Positions 45,167-54,145 are shown, counted from the first letter of the stretch. The stretch is DNA of 54,271 bases from Hadesarchaea archaeon (GCA_029259185.1 JAPDJF010000001.1:73156-127426), one strand, 5' to 3'. Notes: generated by a model not told the origin, from the sequence alone. Numbers and translations: made by a program.

Positions 45167-45550
45167 TTATTCGATCTCAACGATTCCCTCGCTCGCATCC
45201 ACCACGAGCTTATCTCCCGTCCTGATTTTACCGATGTCGATCTTGTCCACACATGGAATCCCCGCCAAAATCGTGCCCGCAGCGACAATCGGTTCGGTAT
45301 CCTCGTTCAGGATCGCCGCAGGGGCTACACCGTTACGCTTCAATCCGTAAATCACATAGGAGCCCACTGTGGATCCCTTCGCCTTTGGGAAGACCAAGAT
45401 TTTCCCCTTAACGCATTTGCCCTCAAGCTCGTGGCCCCTCTCCATCACGATGCCCGTCTTCGGATCGACCCCACCGTAGAAGCTAATGGGTGTCTTCGAA
45501 ACCAGAGCCTCACCACATGCCTTTCCCGGGCTTATCGTTCTCCCCCTCAC
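45167..45550 (-). CDS. Phosphomevalonate dehydratase small subunit (aconitase X swivel domain)
   Basis: DUF126/AcnX small subunit of 127 aa, with RGRTISPGKACGEALVSKTP, ISFYGGVDPKTGIVMERGHE, KILVFPKAKGSTVGSYVIYG, and PAAILNEDTEPIVAAGTILA. In archaea lacking mevalonate diphosphate decarboxylase, AcnX dehydrates phosphomevalonate to trans-anhydromevalonate phosphate. GTG 45550 overlaps the large-subunit stop (GTGA) and has AGAGGTG six bases upstream. UbiD and UbiX genes upstream in the same operon make this function very likely. Confidence 0.93.
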   Translation of the reverse strand: MRGRTISPGKACGEALVSKTPISFYGGVDPKTGIVMERGHELEGKCVKGKILVFPKAKGSTVGSYVIYGLKRNGVAPAAILNEDTEPIVAAGTILAGIPCVDKIDIGKIRTGDKLVVDASEGIVEIE

Positions 45551-46734
45551 CCAACCCACCTCTTGAGCAGATAGTCTGTACTCCTGAACACAACTTTTTG
45601 CCCGCAAAGACTGGGCAGATAGCTCGCCGCTTTCCCAGAGTCGACTCCAACCGTCTTGTAACCCATCCGCTCGATTGGAGAGACGACCGCACACGTATCC
45701 GCTACTATTCTCCCCCCCAACCGCTCGATCCGCTCTACAAGCCCCATCCTAGTCGCGATATCTTTGGTATAGCGTGAGGTGCATATCCACACCGGCTTGC
45801 GAAGGTGTTTTTCTCCGAGCTTGGAGGCAAAGGCGATTATCTCATCCAGTGACGCATGGGGACAACCCAGCATTATGATATCTGGATCCTCCCCCGTGCT
45901 CAGCTCTTCGTAAACCCGGCGCAGCTCTTCCGCACCCACTTCGATTGTCTCGACCCCAGATGTCTCCACGGACTCGGATTCGGGCGTCAATCCCTCGATG
46001 TGGTAAAGGCCGACCGCCCCGGACACCGCCATAGCAGCACCTAGTGCCTTCAGCTGGTCCGTACTCGCCCACTTAACCCCCTTGAAGTAAGGGATCCCGT
46101 CCCCAATGATCTTCCCTATGCAGTAGCCGAGAGCACTGAAATCTGAGCTACTTTTCAACTCAGCGCTAACCTTCACCACAACGCTGGGATTTCGGTTCTC
46201 GGTGAGATGCAAACCGTAGTTTGGGGTTACCCCACATATCGCCGCAGCCAATGCAGAGGGGCCTCCCTCCCGGTTCGTGCGTGCGCCGATAACGGAGTTC
46301 GCGAACGAAACGGCTGAAGATTCCGACCAAGCGATGTGCTCAGCGAAACGCGGGAGGTTACCGGCGAGGTAGGGTGTACACGTGATGGTCATCGCCACGC
46401 CCATCCTCCGGAAGGCCTCTATTATCTTGAGCTGTTTCGCCGCGAAATCCAACGGCACCCCAAGCTTACGCCAATCGATGAGGTCCATCCCAGCTGGATT
46501 CAGGGTGGTGAGCACTCTCACTCTCGTTCCCCCCGCCGCCAAGTCCTCCAAGAACTCCAGGCCCGGATCACCGATCGATTTGTAAGAGACGCCAGCGACT
46601 TGGACAGAGCTAACCGGGATCATTCGATCCGCACCGTAGATCTCTCCAAGCTTGACGAGCAACCTGAGGCTCCGTTCCATGACCTCCCCGTATTCACCCT
46701 CAAGTATCCGCTCTTGCTCCCTCGTCAGATACAT
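45547..46734 (-). CDS. Phosphomevalonate dehydratase large subunit (aconitase X catalytic)
   Basis: DUF521/AcnX large subunit, 395 aa, holding the Fe-S cluster. Visible: MYLTREQERILEGEYGEVME at the N-terminus, TTLNPAGMDL, ITCTPYLAGNLPRFAEHIAW, SSAVSFANSVIGARTNREGG, LGCPHASLDEI, and DTCAVVSPIERMG; Cys residues in ITCTP, LGCPH and DTCAV are the likely cluster ligands. Works with the small subunit in the modified mevalonate pathway. 49 bases follow ubiD. Confidence 0.93.
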   Translation of the reverse strand: MYLTREQERILEGEYGEVMERSLRLLVKLGEIYGADRMIPVSSVQVAGVSYKSIGDPGLEFLEDLAAGGTRVRVLTTLNPAGMDLIDWRKLGVPLDFAAKQLKIIEAFRRMGVAMTITCTPYLAGNLPRFAEHIAWSESSAVSFANSVIGARTNREGGPSALAAAICGVTPNYGLHLTENRNPSVVVKVSAELKSSSDFSALGYCIGKIIGDGIPYFKGVKWASTDQLKALGAAMAVSGAVGLYHIEGLTPESESVETSGVETIEVGAEELRRVYEELSTGEDPDIIMLGCPHASLDEIIAFASKLGEKHLRKPVWICTSRYTKDIATRMGLVERIERLGGRIVADTCAVVSPIERMGYKTVGVDSGKAASYLPSLCGQKVVFRSTDYLLKRWVG

Positions 46735-46783
46735 GCTTCCAGATTACCCGAGCCACGCCACCATAAAACCATACTGGAGGATT

Positions 46784-48061
46784 CTACGATCCTAAATAGT
46801 CCTCAAGGTCCAGCTCCAGCGGGAGGCCCGGCCTCCTGAACCCCTCTGGATCCCGATCTGGAGGGATAGTCAGATCAAAGCCAACCTTGGTTGTCATCCG
46901 GGTCTCTTGGTCAGCAGAGGGATCGAGCGAGGATCCGGGTTCCTTCCTCATGACGATGTCCCTGTCCCCTTGGAATCGAGTAGCCATCGCCCACTCGACC
47001 TCATTGGGGTTATGGATGTCTATGTCCTCGTCTACCACCCATACATGCTTCAACGACCTATGTCCCCTGAAGGCGGCCTCAATTGCCCTTCGCCCATCGT
47101 CGGGTGCCTTCTTCCGGATGCTCACCACGGCGTGCAACCAACAGCATCCTCCCGAGGTGACTAGAACGTCCCTGCACTCACACACCTTACTTACCTCCCG
47201 GAATATCGTCGGCTCACGGGGGATTCCCATTAAGACCATGTGCTCGGGGCCCCCGGGAAGCAACGCGTGGTAGAGCGGGTTCTCCTTTGTGAATATTCGC
47301 TTTATCCTAGCAACCCTCTGCTTCCGCACGATGTCGGGGATTCCTGTTAGGTCGAGGAAAGGCCCCTCATCGTGTTCCTCTCCCGTCACCTCCGCTATCA
47401 TGACTATTTCCGCCTCTGGAACCTTGTGTCCCCCGAGTTCGATGAGCTTTGTCTCCACCAGTGCGTTAGCTATGCTGAGTTCGCTTTTCCCCAACTCTAC
47501 CGAGATCGCAGCACTCACCAGAACTTGTACGGGGTTTCCTATGCATATCGCGAACTCCCTGTTTCCGCGCCTCAAGAATGCATCGAAGTCACGGGGTAGG
47601 ATCCTCATCACCACTTTGTTTTTTGAGATGACCATCATCCTATGAAATGAAGCGTTGAGACCGAGCTCCGGGTCGCGTGCTATCACCACCCCTGAGGAGA
47701 TGTAGGACCCACCATCGAACGGATAGTGGAGGAGGATGGGGAATTTCGTGAGATCGGCAGAGACCTCACGGTAGTCATGAGAAATCGTGACCTCGGGTTC
47801 CTTGGGGTTCTCTATTGCTCCCACCAGACGCACTAATAGCTCGTCCGGTTTCACCCCCAGTGCCATCGCAACCAGCTCGCGCGTGGAGCACAAGTTCGCT
47901 ACCACAGGCATTGAAAAGCCCTTCACGTGCTCGAACATGAGCGGCTTGCCACCCACCAGTCTAATCAGGGAGGAGATCTCGTATCTCGTGTCGACGGGGC
48001 GCTTGATCCGCACCAAGAGCCCCTTCTCATCCAGAACTTTCACGAATTCCCGGAAGTTCAT
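46784..48061 (-). CDS. UbiD-family decarboxylase (anhydromevalonate phosphate decarboxylase)
   Basis: Prenylated-FMN-dependent decarboxylase, 425 aa. Family segments: VRIKRPVDTRYEISSLIRLV, KPLMFEHVKGFSMPVVANLC, VVIARDPELGLNASFHRM, MRILPRDFD, NPLYHALLPGGPEHMVLMGI, KHVWVVDEDIDIHNPNEVEW and TTKVGFDLTIPPDRDPEGF. In archaea with AcnX, the UbiD partner turns anhydromevalonate phosphate into isopentenyl phosphate, which IPK (12166-12954) then phosphorylates. That role is inferred from the operon rather than residues. Lies between ubiX and acnX. Confidence 0.92.
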   Translation of the reverse strand: MNFREFVKVLDEKGLLVRIKRPVDTRYEISSLIRLVGGKPLMFEHVKGFSMPVVANLCSTRELVAMALGVKPDELLVRLVGAIENPKEPEVTISHDYREVSADLTKFPILLHYPFDGGSYISSGVVIARDPELGLNASFHRMMVISKNKVVMRILPRDFDAFLRRGNREFAICIGNPVQVLVSAAISVELGKSELSIANALVETKLIELGGHKVPEAEIVMIAEVTGEEHDEGPFLDLTGIPDIVRKQRVARIKRIFTKENPLYHALLPGGPEHMVLMGIPREPTIFREVSKVCECRDVLVTSGGCCWLHAVVSIRKKAPDDGRRAIEAAFRGHRSLKHVWVVDEDIDIHNPNEVEWAMATRFQGDRDIVMRKEPGSSLDPSADQETRMTTKVGFDLTIPPDRDPEGFRRPGLPLELDLEDYLGS

Positions 48062-48074
48062 CTAACCACCAGAA

Positions 48075-48647
48075 CTAACCCAAAGAACCTCCCCCACCTT
48101 CCCACCTACGGTAAAGCCCATGTTCCACCCCGAGCACGTCCAACACCCGACCGACCACGAAGTCCACGAGGTCGGATATGCTCCGAGGTTGATGGTAGAA
48201 TGCGGGGCAAGCGGGTAAGATGGTGGCTCCTGCACGCCTCAGCCTCACCATGTTCTCTAAGTGAACCGTGCCTAGGGGAGTCTCCCTAGGGACCAGCACC
48301 AGCGGGCGGTTCTGCTTCAGCATTATGTCCGCTGCGCGTGTAATCAAGTTAGTCGCGATGCCGTTCGCTATCGACCCGAGCGTCTTCATGCTGCAAGGGG
48401 CGATCACCATCCCGTTCACCCTGTATGACCCGCTGGCGAGCGGGGCCAACATGTCATCGGGCGAGTAGTTTCGCGTCGCGAGTTCTCTGAACTCTTCTGC
48501 TTTCCTCCCGAGTTCCAGCTCGAGCAACCGTTCGGCCATTTCGGAGATTATCAAATCCGTTTCTATCCCCAGCTCCCGGCAGGCTTCCAGCAACCTCGTC
48601 CCGTACACCACCCCGCTGGAACCCGTAATCGCAAGCACCAAACGCAT
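48075..48647 (-). CDS. ubiX: Flavin prenyltransferase UbiX
   Basis: Makes the prenyl-FMN cofactor needed by UbiD from FMN and dimethylallyl phosphate. The 190-residue protein has LVLAITGSSGVVYGTRLLEA, ISEMAERLLE, APLASGSYRVNGMVIAPCSM, GSIANGIATNLITRAADIML, LVLVPRETPLGTVHLENM and ACPAFYHQPRSISDLVDFVV. First gene of the ubiX-ubiD-acnX operon. A TATA-like reverse-strand GGGATATTAAG lies near 48680-48690 and GGGGGTT precedes ATG 48647. Confidence 0.93.
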   Translation of the reverse strand: MRLVLAITGSSGVVYGTRLLEACRELGIETDLIISEMAERLLELELGRKAEEFRELATRNYSPDDMLAPLASGSYRVNGMVIAPCSMKTLGSIANGIATNLITRAADIMLKQNRPLVLVPRETPLGTVHLENMVRLRRAGATILPACPAFYHQPRSISDLVDFVVGRVLDVLGVEHGLYRRWEGGGGSLG

Positions 48648-48771
48648 CGTTCAACCCCCCTTCCACTTGGGAAGGCCGACTTAATATCCCCCTACCTTAA
48701 GGGGACCAAAGCCTGTGAACCACAAAGTTTTACAACATCTGGCGTTAACTTGGTGAATTCGGGGGGAGGGG

Positions 48772-50205
48772 ATGAGAAACCAAAAGGGCGAGAAGGACCT
48801 CACCGTTTTTTTCGAGCCCGAGTGTGTGGCGGTCATAGGCTCGCTTTCCAGAGGGTGGTTCGGCGGGCTCGCCGTGCTCGAGAACCTCAAGAAGTTCGGT
48901 TATCCCGGAAAGGTGTTTTTGGTCAATCCCTCTCACGACCGGATCGGAGACATCAACGTTTATCCGAACATAAAAGAGGTGCCCGAACCCGTAGATCTCG
49001 CGATCATCCTCACCAAAGCTGAGAGAGTCCCCCGGATCCTGAGGGAGTGTGTGGAGGCGGGGGTAAAGGGCGTGATCGTGGGGTCTGATGGCTTTGCGGA
49101 GAGGGGTGGAAGGGGTGTCGAGCTACAAAGAGAGATCGTGGAAATAGGGAAAAGGAGTGGGGTGAGGATCCTGGGACCAAACACGCTGGGTACCGTGAAC
49201 ACCTCGATTGGGTTCGTTCCCACCACTTACACGGTGGCGTACTCGAGTCTCAAGAAGGGAGGGATAGCGCTGGCGGCTCAAACGGGCATAATCGGACCCC
49301 AAGCCATGGCGTACGAAGATTGGGGGTACGGCATCAGCAAGATATGTGACTTTGGGAACAAGTGCGATGTGGATGAGTGTGATCTCTTGGAGTACCTAGC
49401 GGAAGATCCGGAAACGAAGGTAATAGCGATGCACCTTGAGGATGTAAGGAACGGGCGGAGGTTTCTAGAGGTGACGAGAAAGATCGTACCCAAGAAACCG
49501 GTGTTGGTTTACAAGCCTGGTAAGAGCGAAGAGAGCACTAGGGCACTGCAATCTCACACTGGCTCCCTAGCGGGGAATCGGCGGGTGTACGAAGCTGCGC
49601 TTAGACAGGCTAAAGTAATCCAAGTCAACTCGTTTAGGGAACTCCTAGAGATCCCCAAAGCTTTCTGCTATCTTCCCCTCCCGAATGGAAACCGGGTTGG
49701 GATCATCACCCTCACGGGCGGGGCAGCGGTGATGGCGATAGACAGTCTGGCAGAATCCGGCTTGAAGCTCGCGAGCTTCTCGAAGGAAACCCTCCAAGCG
49801 CTGGCGGAGATCGACCCCTCCATCGCATCCAACCCTTCGGACCTCGGACCCCTGATGGCCAGAGGCACTTATCCCCAAGATGAGGTGATCGAGATAGTGA
49901 TGAACGATCCCAACGTGGACTCTGTCTTGGTGATAACCGCAGTATTCTTCACCAAGCCCATTGAAATCAAAGAACTCCATAAACCCGTGGTGTTCTGGGT
50001 GTATGGCCCTTCTACCGAAACCATAAACGAGTTCAAGAGAGAACTCGAGAACATGGGCTGTCCTGTGTATGAGGAGCTGGAGATCGCCACGAGGGCGCTC
50101 GGAGCCCTGCATCAGTATGGGAAGATCAAAAACTGTTCTCCCCCCACAGCGGCGGCCCAAAACTCAGGCGGAAAGGGGCCCCGCAAAGTTCCGGAAAGAT
50201 TTTAA
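48772..50205 (+). CDS. Acyl/acetyl-CoA synthetase (ADP-forming), alpha-subunit type
   Basis: Succinyl-CoA-synthetase-like protein, 477 aa, that makes ATP from acyl-CoA, ADP and phosphate. It has the CoA-binding domain (FFEPECVAVIGSLSRGWFGG, ILGPNTLGTVNTSIGFVPTT), the middle domain with the phosphorylated His in LQSHTGSLAG, and a third domain GIITLTGGAAVMAID. This is the alpha part only; the ATP-grasp beta part is neither fused nor adjacent. The last 25 residues are low-complexity. Substrate unknown. Confidence 0.88.
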   Translation: MRNQKGEKDLTVFFEPECVAVIGSLSRGWFGGLAVLENLKKFGYPGKVFLVNPSHDRIGDINVYPNIKEVPEPVDLAIILTKAERVPRILRECVEAGVKGVIVGSDGFAERGGRGVELQREIVEIGKRSGVRILGPNTLGTVNTSIGFVPTTYTVAYSSLKKGGIALAAQTGIIGPQAMAYEDWGYGISKICDFGNKCDVDECDLLEYLAEDPETKVIAMHLEDVRNGRRFLEVTRKIVPKKPVLVYKPGKSEESTRALQSHTGSLAGNRRVYEAALRQAKVIQVNSFRELLEIPKAFCYLPLPNGNRVGIITLTGGAAVMAIDSLAESGLKLASFSKETLQALAEIDPSIASNPSDLGPLMARGTYPQDEVIEIVMNDPNVDSVLVITAVFFTKPIEIKELHKPVVFWVYGPSTETINEFKRELENMGCPVYEELEIATRALGALHQYGKIKNCSPPTAAAQNSGGKGPRKVPERF

Positions 50206-50206
50206 C
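50197..50206 (+). promoter_or_regulatory. Putative TATA box for 112-aa gene and helicase
   Basis: AGATTTTAAC centred about 27 bases before ATG 50229, partly inside the end of the preceding gene. Confidence 0.45.
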
Positions 50207-50228
50207 CGAATCCACCGAATCTCTACTG

Positions 50229-50567
50229 ATGTCGGAGGAGAAACTCGTGGAGGGTTTAAAGCTCTTTCTCGAGAAGGGAAAGGAGTGGGAAAGAAAAGCA
50301 ACAAGTGTGCCGGGAATTTTCATTCTTAAGCTCCCCCCCTACAAGCGATCCCCTTCCCAGCTCGTGGTCGAGATAAACCCGCTCAACACCTCGGGAACTC
50401 CGACGAAGAAGAGAGGATTGATCCTCAGGAATCGCCAAGAACTTGAACAGTTCAAGAAGCTCATCGGCGATGGGAAACTCGGGGGGCTTCTACAGAGGAT
50501 AGAAGAGGTGAACCAGCCAGCCAAGAAAACGGGAAGACCTGAAGTTGGAGAGATCATCGAGATCTGA
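50229..50567 (+). CDS. Conserved-looking 112-aa protein of unknown function
   Basis: I do not recognise this protein. It is 112 aa, begins EKLVEGLKLFLEKGKEWERK, has a beta-rich middle (GIFILKLPPYKRSPSQLVVE, NPLNTSGTPTKKRGLILR) and ends in a helix ELEQFKKLIGDGKLGGLLQR plus a basic-acidic tail. No signal peptide or membrane segment. The stop lies seven bases before the helicase start, so the two genes are likely co-expressed and may work together in DNA repair. That link is inference only. Confidence 0.7.
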   Translation: MSEEKLVEGLKLFLEKGKEWERKATSVPGIFILKLPPYKRSPSQLVVEINPLNTSGTPTKKRGLILRNRQELEQFKKLIGDGKLGGLLQRIEEVNQPAKKTGRPEVGEIIEI

Positions 50568-50574
50568 GGAGAAC

Positions 50575-52659
50575 ATGCTGAACCCCCTAGTGAGAAGGGG
50601 AGCCTTCGAAGAGAGAGAATATCAGCTCAGACTTGCAGAGAGAGCTGTGGGGAGAAACACACTTATCGTCCTCCCGACCGCGATGGGCAAAACTGTGATC
50701 GCCGCCCTCGTGGCATCCCACTTCCTGTACAATCATCGAAGATCGAAGGTTCTGATGATGGCCCCCACCCGTCCGTTGGTGATCCAGCATAAGGAGACCT
50801 TTATGAAGCTCCTAAGACTCAAGCCTGAGGACGTTCGGGTTCTGACGGGAAAGAATCCCCCTGATTACAGGCTACGCGTTTGGCGGAGCGGCGCCCGCAT
50901 GTATTTCACGACCCCCCAAGTGGTGTACAACGACCACGGACGAGGGATGGAGCTCAAGGAGTTCGGCCTCCTCATCTTCGACGAATGTCACCGGGCGAGA
51001 AAAAACTATGCGTACACCCGCATCGCCGAGGCATACGTGCGAGAGGCACCTTTCCCCGTTATCTTAGGGATCACGGCAAGTCCTGGCGGGAGCAAGCAGA
51101 AAATAAAGGAGATATGTGATGCCCTCTTTATCGAACGCGTGGAAGCGAGAACGGAGGAGGATCCTGATGTGAGGTCCTACGTCCACCAAGTAACCGTTGA
51201 GTGGAAGTTCGTGGAGCTACCGGAGTCTTATCAGAGGTTGAGGAGGACGCTGAGGAAGATGCTCGAGGAGAAGCTGAGAGAACTCTCCTCGATCGGAGCT
51301 GTAAGGAAGAACCCACGGTTCACATTCAGAACCGACTTGCTGGAGGCTGCAGAAGAGGTGAAGCACAGACTCGAAACCTCGCCGCTTGAGGAGGAGAGGG
51401 GAAAACTAGGAAGGACACTCATGCTTATCTCTGCCGCCCTCTCCCTTTACCATGCACTCGAACTCCTCGAGAGCCAAGGAGCGAGCGCGCTACGGAGCTT
51501 CCTTCGGAGGATTGAGAACGGTGAGAGGGTGAGCCACCGCCTCCTGACGTCTGAGCTAAAGTCGGTGGGATTTCACGGCTCGGTTGACTCGCTGGGCGAG
51601 CACCCCAAGCTGAGGGAACTCCTGGAGACCGTGCTCGAGCAGTTGGCAAAAGATCCCTCTTCTAAAATCATCGTTTTCACCCAGTACAGGGACACCGCCA
51701 GTCACCTCGTCTCAATGCTTTCGGGAAAAGGGATAACAGCAAAGAGGTTCGTGGGGCAGGGGAGCAGGGGAAACGACAAGGGATTGAGCCAAGAAGAACA
51801 AACATCCATCCTAGATGAGTTCAGGAGGGGGGAAGTAAAGGTACTCGTGGCGACGAGCATAGGGGAGGAGGGTTTGGACATACCGAACGTGGATCTCGTC
51901 GTATTCTACGAGCCGATTCCGAGCGAGATAAGGTACATCCAGCGGAGAGGGAGGACGGGAAGGGGGAAAGTCGGCAGGGTAGTGATACTGGCCGCCCAGG
52001 GGACAATCGATGTGAACTACTTGAGGGCGAGCAAGCGGATGGCGGAACGAATGAAAACCGTGATCAAGGAACTGAACGAGGAACTGAGGGTGTTGGTGAG
52101 ATCCTCGCCCCCTCCGAAGATAGAACCAATGGAGGGCGAGGAAATGGGACCCGAGGAACTTCCACCCATAGCACTTGAGGCTCCAATTGAAGAGGTGGAA
52201 GAAGAGCTGGAGAGGAAACGCATGAGGGACTTCAACACCGAAGTCAGGGTTGCCGCGAAACTCATCCTTCGGAAGATCCTGAGGGCGGGGAGAGAGGGGC
52301 TCTCGCTAAACAAACTCACCGAAGAGGCTGAAGTCGAGGGGCTGAACCCAAGCACCGTGGTGACCGCAGTGAACAGACTGTGCGACGAAAATCAAGTGGA
52401 AAAGGTCGGAGACCGGATTTTCTCCCCTGGAGTCTCGGGAGCTAAGGACATCCACACCCTAGAGGTCTGGAGAGTCTTACCGGGGAAGGCGATCGTGCAT
52501 GTTGACAACAGGTGGTACGCCTCACTGCTCCCGAGCGACTACAACGGACCGAGGTACTTGATCAAAAGGGGAACGCGATTCAGAGCACGCACCGAGCTCT
52601 ACACATTGGAAGGGAAGTTGCACGCCAAGGTGTACGCGGTGGAGACGACCTTGGACTAG
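50575..52659 (+). CDS. Hef/Mph1-like superfamily 2 helicase without ERCC4 nuclease
   Basis: A 694-residue helicase resembling the N-terminal part of archaeal Hef and Mph1/FANCM. Motifs: Walker A VLPTAMGKTVIAAL (33-40), APTRPLVIQHKETF, TPQVVYND, IFDECHRA (DECH 136-139), GITASPGG, IVFTQYRDTA, ATSIGEEGLDIPNVDLVVFY and YIQRRGRTGRGKVG. Hef usually continues into an ERCC4 nuclease and HhH; here the last 130 residues instead look like a winged helix (ILRKILRAGREGLSLNKLTE, AVNRLCDENQVEKVG) and a small barrel-like domain (IVHVDNRWYASLLPSDY). ATG 50575 has GAGGAG two bases away; an earlier start at 50545 overlaps the preceding gene. Confidence 0.88.
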   Translation: MLNPLVRRGAFEEREYQLRLAERAVGRNTLIVLPTAMGKTVIAALVASHFLYNHRRSKVLMMAPTRPLVIQHKETFMKLLRLKPEDVRVLTGKNPPDYRLRVWRSGARMYFTTPQVVYNDHGRGMELKEFGLLIFDECHRARKNYAYTRIAEAYVREAPFPVILGITASPGGSKQKIKEICDALFIERVEARTEEDPDVRSYVHQVTVEWKFVELPESYQRLRRTLRKMLEEKLRELSSIGAVRKNPRFTFRTDLLEAAEEVKHRLETSPLEEERGKLGRTLMLISAALSLYHALELLESQGASALRSFLRRIENGERVSHRLLTSELKSVGFHGSVDSLGEHPKLRELLETVLEQLAKDPSSKIIVFTQYRDTASHLVSMLSGKGITAKRFVGQGSRGNDKGLSQEEQTSILDEFRRGEVKVLVATSIGEEGLDIPNVDLVVFYEPIPSEIRYIQRRGRTGRGKVGRVVILAAQGTIDVNYLRASKRMAERMKTVIKELNEELRVLVRSSPPPKIEPMEGEEMGPEELPPIALEAPIEEVEEELERKRMRDFNTEVRVAAKLILRKILRAGREGLSLNKLTEEAEVEGLNPSTVVTAVNRLCDENQVEKVGDRIFSPGVSGAKDIHTLEVWRVLPGKAIVHVDNRWYASLLPSDYNGPRYLIKRGTRFRARTELYTLEGKLHAKVYAVETTLD

Positions 52660-52680
52660 CATCTAAGAACCCGAAGGGGT

Positions 52681-52689
52681 GATATAAGA
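52681..52689 (+). promoter_or_regulatory. Putative TATA box for pheA
   Basis: GATATAAGA about 33 bases before ATG 52718; AGGTGA lies near the start, so a very short leader is likely. Confidence 0.45.
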
Positions 52690-52717
52690 GGTACGGACGA
52701 AGATTTAGGTGAACGGC

Positions 52718-53644
52718 ATGAAATTCCTTCCCGAAGAGATAGCGGTCCTTGGACCGAGAGGAACCAATACGGAGAGAGCTGTGGAGGCCTTGGGGAACCT
52801 GCGACGGGGAGCCAAGCTGAAATACCTATACCCCATCGCGGAAGTTTTCGAATACGTGAGCGCCCACCCGAAGGCGGTAGGCGTGGTTCCCGTTGAGGAT
52901 TCGATGGAGGGGGATGTTCCCTTCGTTCTGGACTTGCTCAGACGACATGACAACCTGTATGTGATAGGGGAGATCCGGCTCCCGGTGGTTCACCACCTCC
53001 TCGCTAAAAGCGAGGACCTGGGGAGGATCAAGATCATCGCCTCCCACCATCAAGCACTCTCCCACTGCAGAAACTACTTGAAGGAGAATTTCCCCAACGC
53101 CGAACTGAGGGAAACCCCAAGCACGGGAGCTGCGGCCGAACTGGCAACCTCCGACCCCAGCGTGGCAGCGATAGCAGGAATGGAAGCCGCTAGAATATAC
53201 GGGCTAAAGGTTGTGAGAGAGAACATCCATGACCAGGGAACCAACTACACTCGATTCTTCGTCTTGAGCCAGCGACGGATCTGCGTGGGCAAAGCACGCA
53301 AGACCTCCATAATGATCGAGTTACCTGAGGATAGACCCGGGATCCTCCATGAAATCTTGGGAGAGTTCGCGAGAAGGTCAATAAACCTCACGAGAATCGA
53401 ATCCCGCCCCGACCGTGGGGTTTTGGGGGAGTACGTGTTCTTTATAGATCTAGAGGGGAGACTCTCAGACCCAAAGGTAAAAGCTGCCCTCCACGCCGTG
53501 GAGGAGAAGCGAGCATACGTGAGGGTATTCGGATCGTACGGTGTTAGAGAGATCCCGAGAAAAGCTGTGGTGAAGGAGACATCATCCCAGCTCACAAGAG
53601 ATGAGCTCCGGCTGGTGGAACTCGCATTACTGAACTACGGTTAA
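52718..53644 (+). CDS. pheA: Prephenate dehydratase
   Basis: Converts prephenate to phenylpyruvate in phenylalanine synthesis. Residues to about 185 form the dehydratase domain (AVLGPRGTNTERAVEAL, VGVVPVEDSMEGDVPFVLDL, STGAAAELA, AAIAGMEAARIYGL, DQGTNYTRFFVLS with the TRF motif). The ACT domain follows with ELPEDRPGILHEIL and LTRIESRPDRGVLGEYVFFI, the ESRP phenylalanine-binding motif, so feedback inhibition by Phe is likely. The usual ENS(I/L)EG is EDSMEG. ATG 52718 (308 aa) preferred over GTG 52709. Confidence 0.94.
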   Translation: MKFLPEEIAVLGPRGTNTERAVEALGNLRRGAKLKYLYPIAEVFEYVSAHPKAVGVVPVEDSMEGDVPFVLDLLRRHDNLYVIGEIRLPVVHHLLAKSEDLGRIKIIASHHQALSHCRNYLKENFPNAELRETPSTGAAAELATSDPSVAAIAGMEAARIYGLKVVRENIHDQGTNYTRFFVLSQRRICVGKARKTSIMIELPEDRPGILHEILGEFARRSINLTRIESRPDRGVLGEYVFFIDLEGRLSDPKVKAALHAVEEKRAYVRVFGSYGVREIPRKAVVKETSSQLTRDELRLVELALLNYG

Positions 53645-53682
53645 ATCCTCAAAGTTAGAATGGTTTGGCGAGGGAGATATCG

Positions 53683-54060
53683 ATGAAGAGGAAGGCCCAG
53701 CTGAGGCAGGGGGATATTGTGTGCCTCTCGATCCCTTTCACAGGGAGGAAGGATTCGAAGGAGGAAAAACTCGCACTCATCGTTTCCTCGGATAGGTACA
53801 ACGAGCTGAATGAGGATGCGATCATAGTCCCCCTCGCGAGCGTATCAAAGAGGGGGATTGGGGAACTCGACCATGTGCTTACCACGAAGGAGGCGGAGTT
53901 CGCTGGACTCCGCAAACCATTGGTCGTCAGGACCGGGGTGATATTGACCGTGCGCAGAGAACTTCTGGAGAAGAGGGGAAAGCTCCCCTCAAGAACTGTT
54001 AAGGAAATCGTCTTGAAGATCATCAAAAACGTTTTCTCTCCAGATAAGAGGATTGCATAA
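53683..54060 (+). CDS. PemK/MazF-like protein
   Basis: A 125-residue protein with the PemK/MazF (CcdB-fold) pattern: LRQGDIVCLSIPFTGRKDSK, KLALIVSSDRYNELNEDAII, VPLASVSKRGIGELDHVL, and KPLVVRTGVILTV. Members are usually mRNA interferases paired with an antitoxin. No antitoxin frame is visible directly upstream or in the 85 bases downstream, so it is either solitary or has another role. ATG 53683 has GAGGGAGA five bases upstream. Confidence 0.78.
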   Translation: MKRKAQLRQGDIVCLSIPFTGRKDSKEEKLALIVSSDRYNELNEDAIIVPLASVSKRGIGELDHVLTTKEAEFAGLRKPLVVRTGVILTVRRELLEKRGKLPSRTVKEIVLKIIKNVFSPDKRIA

Positions 54061-54145
54061 GTTGCCCAGCCTCGTCCCATACTCTCCCAAGGTACTCCTT
54101 TTTCCGAATTACCTCCAAACCAAGATTACCGCTGGAGGAAGCAAG

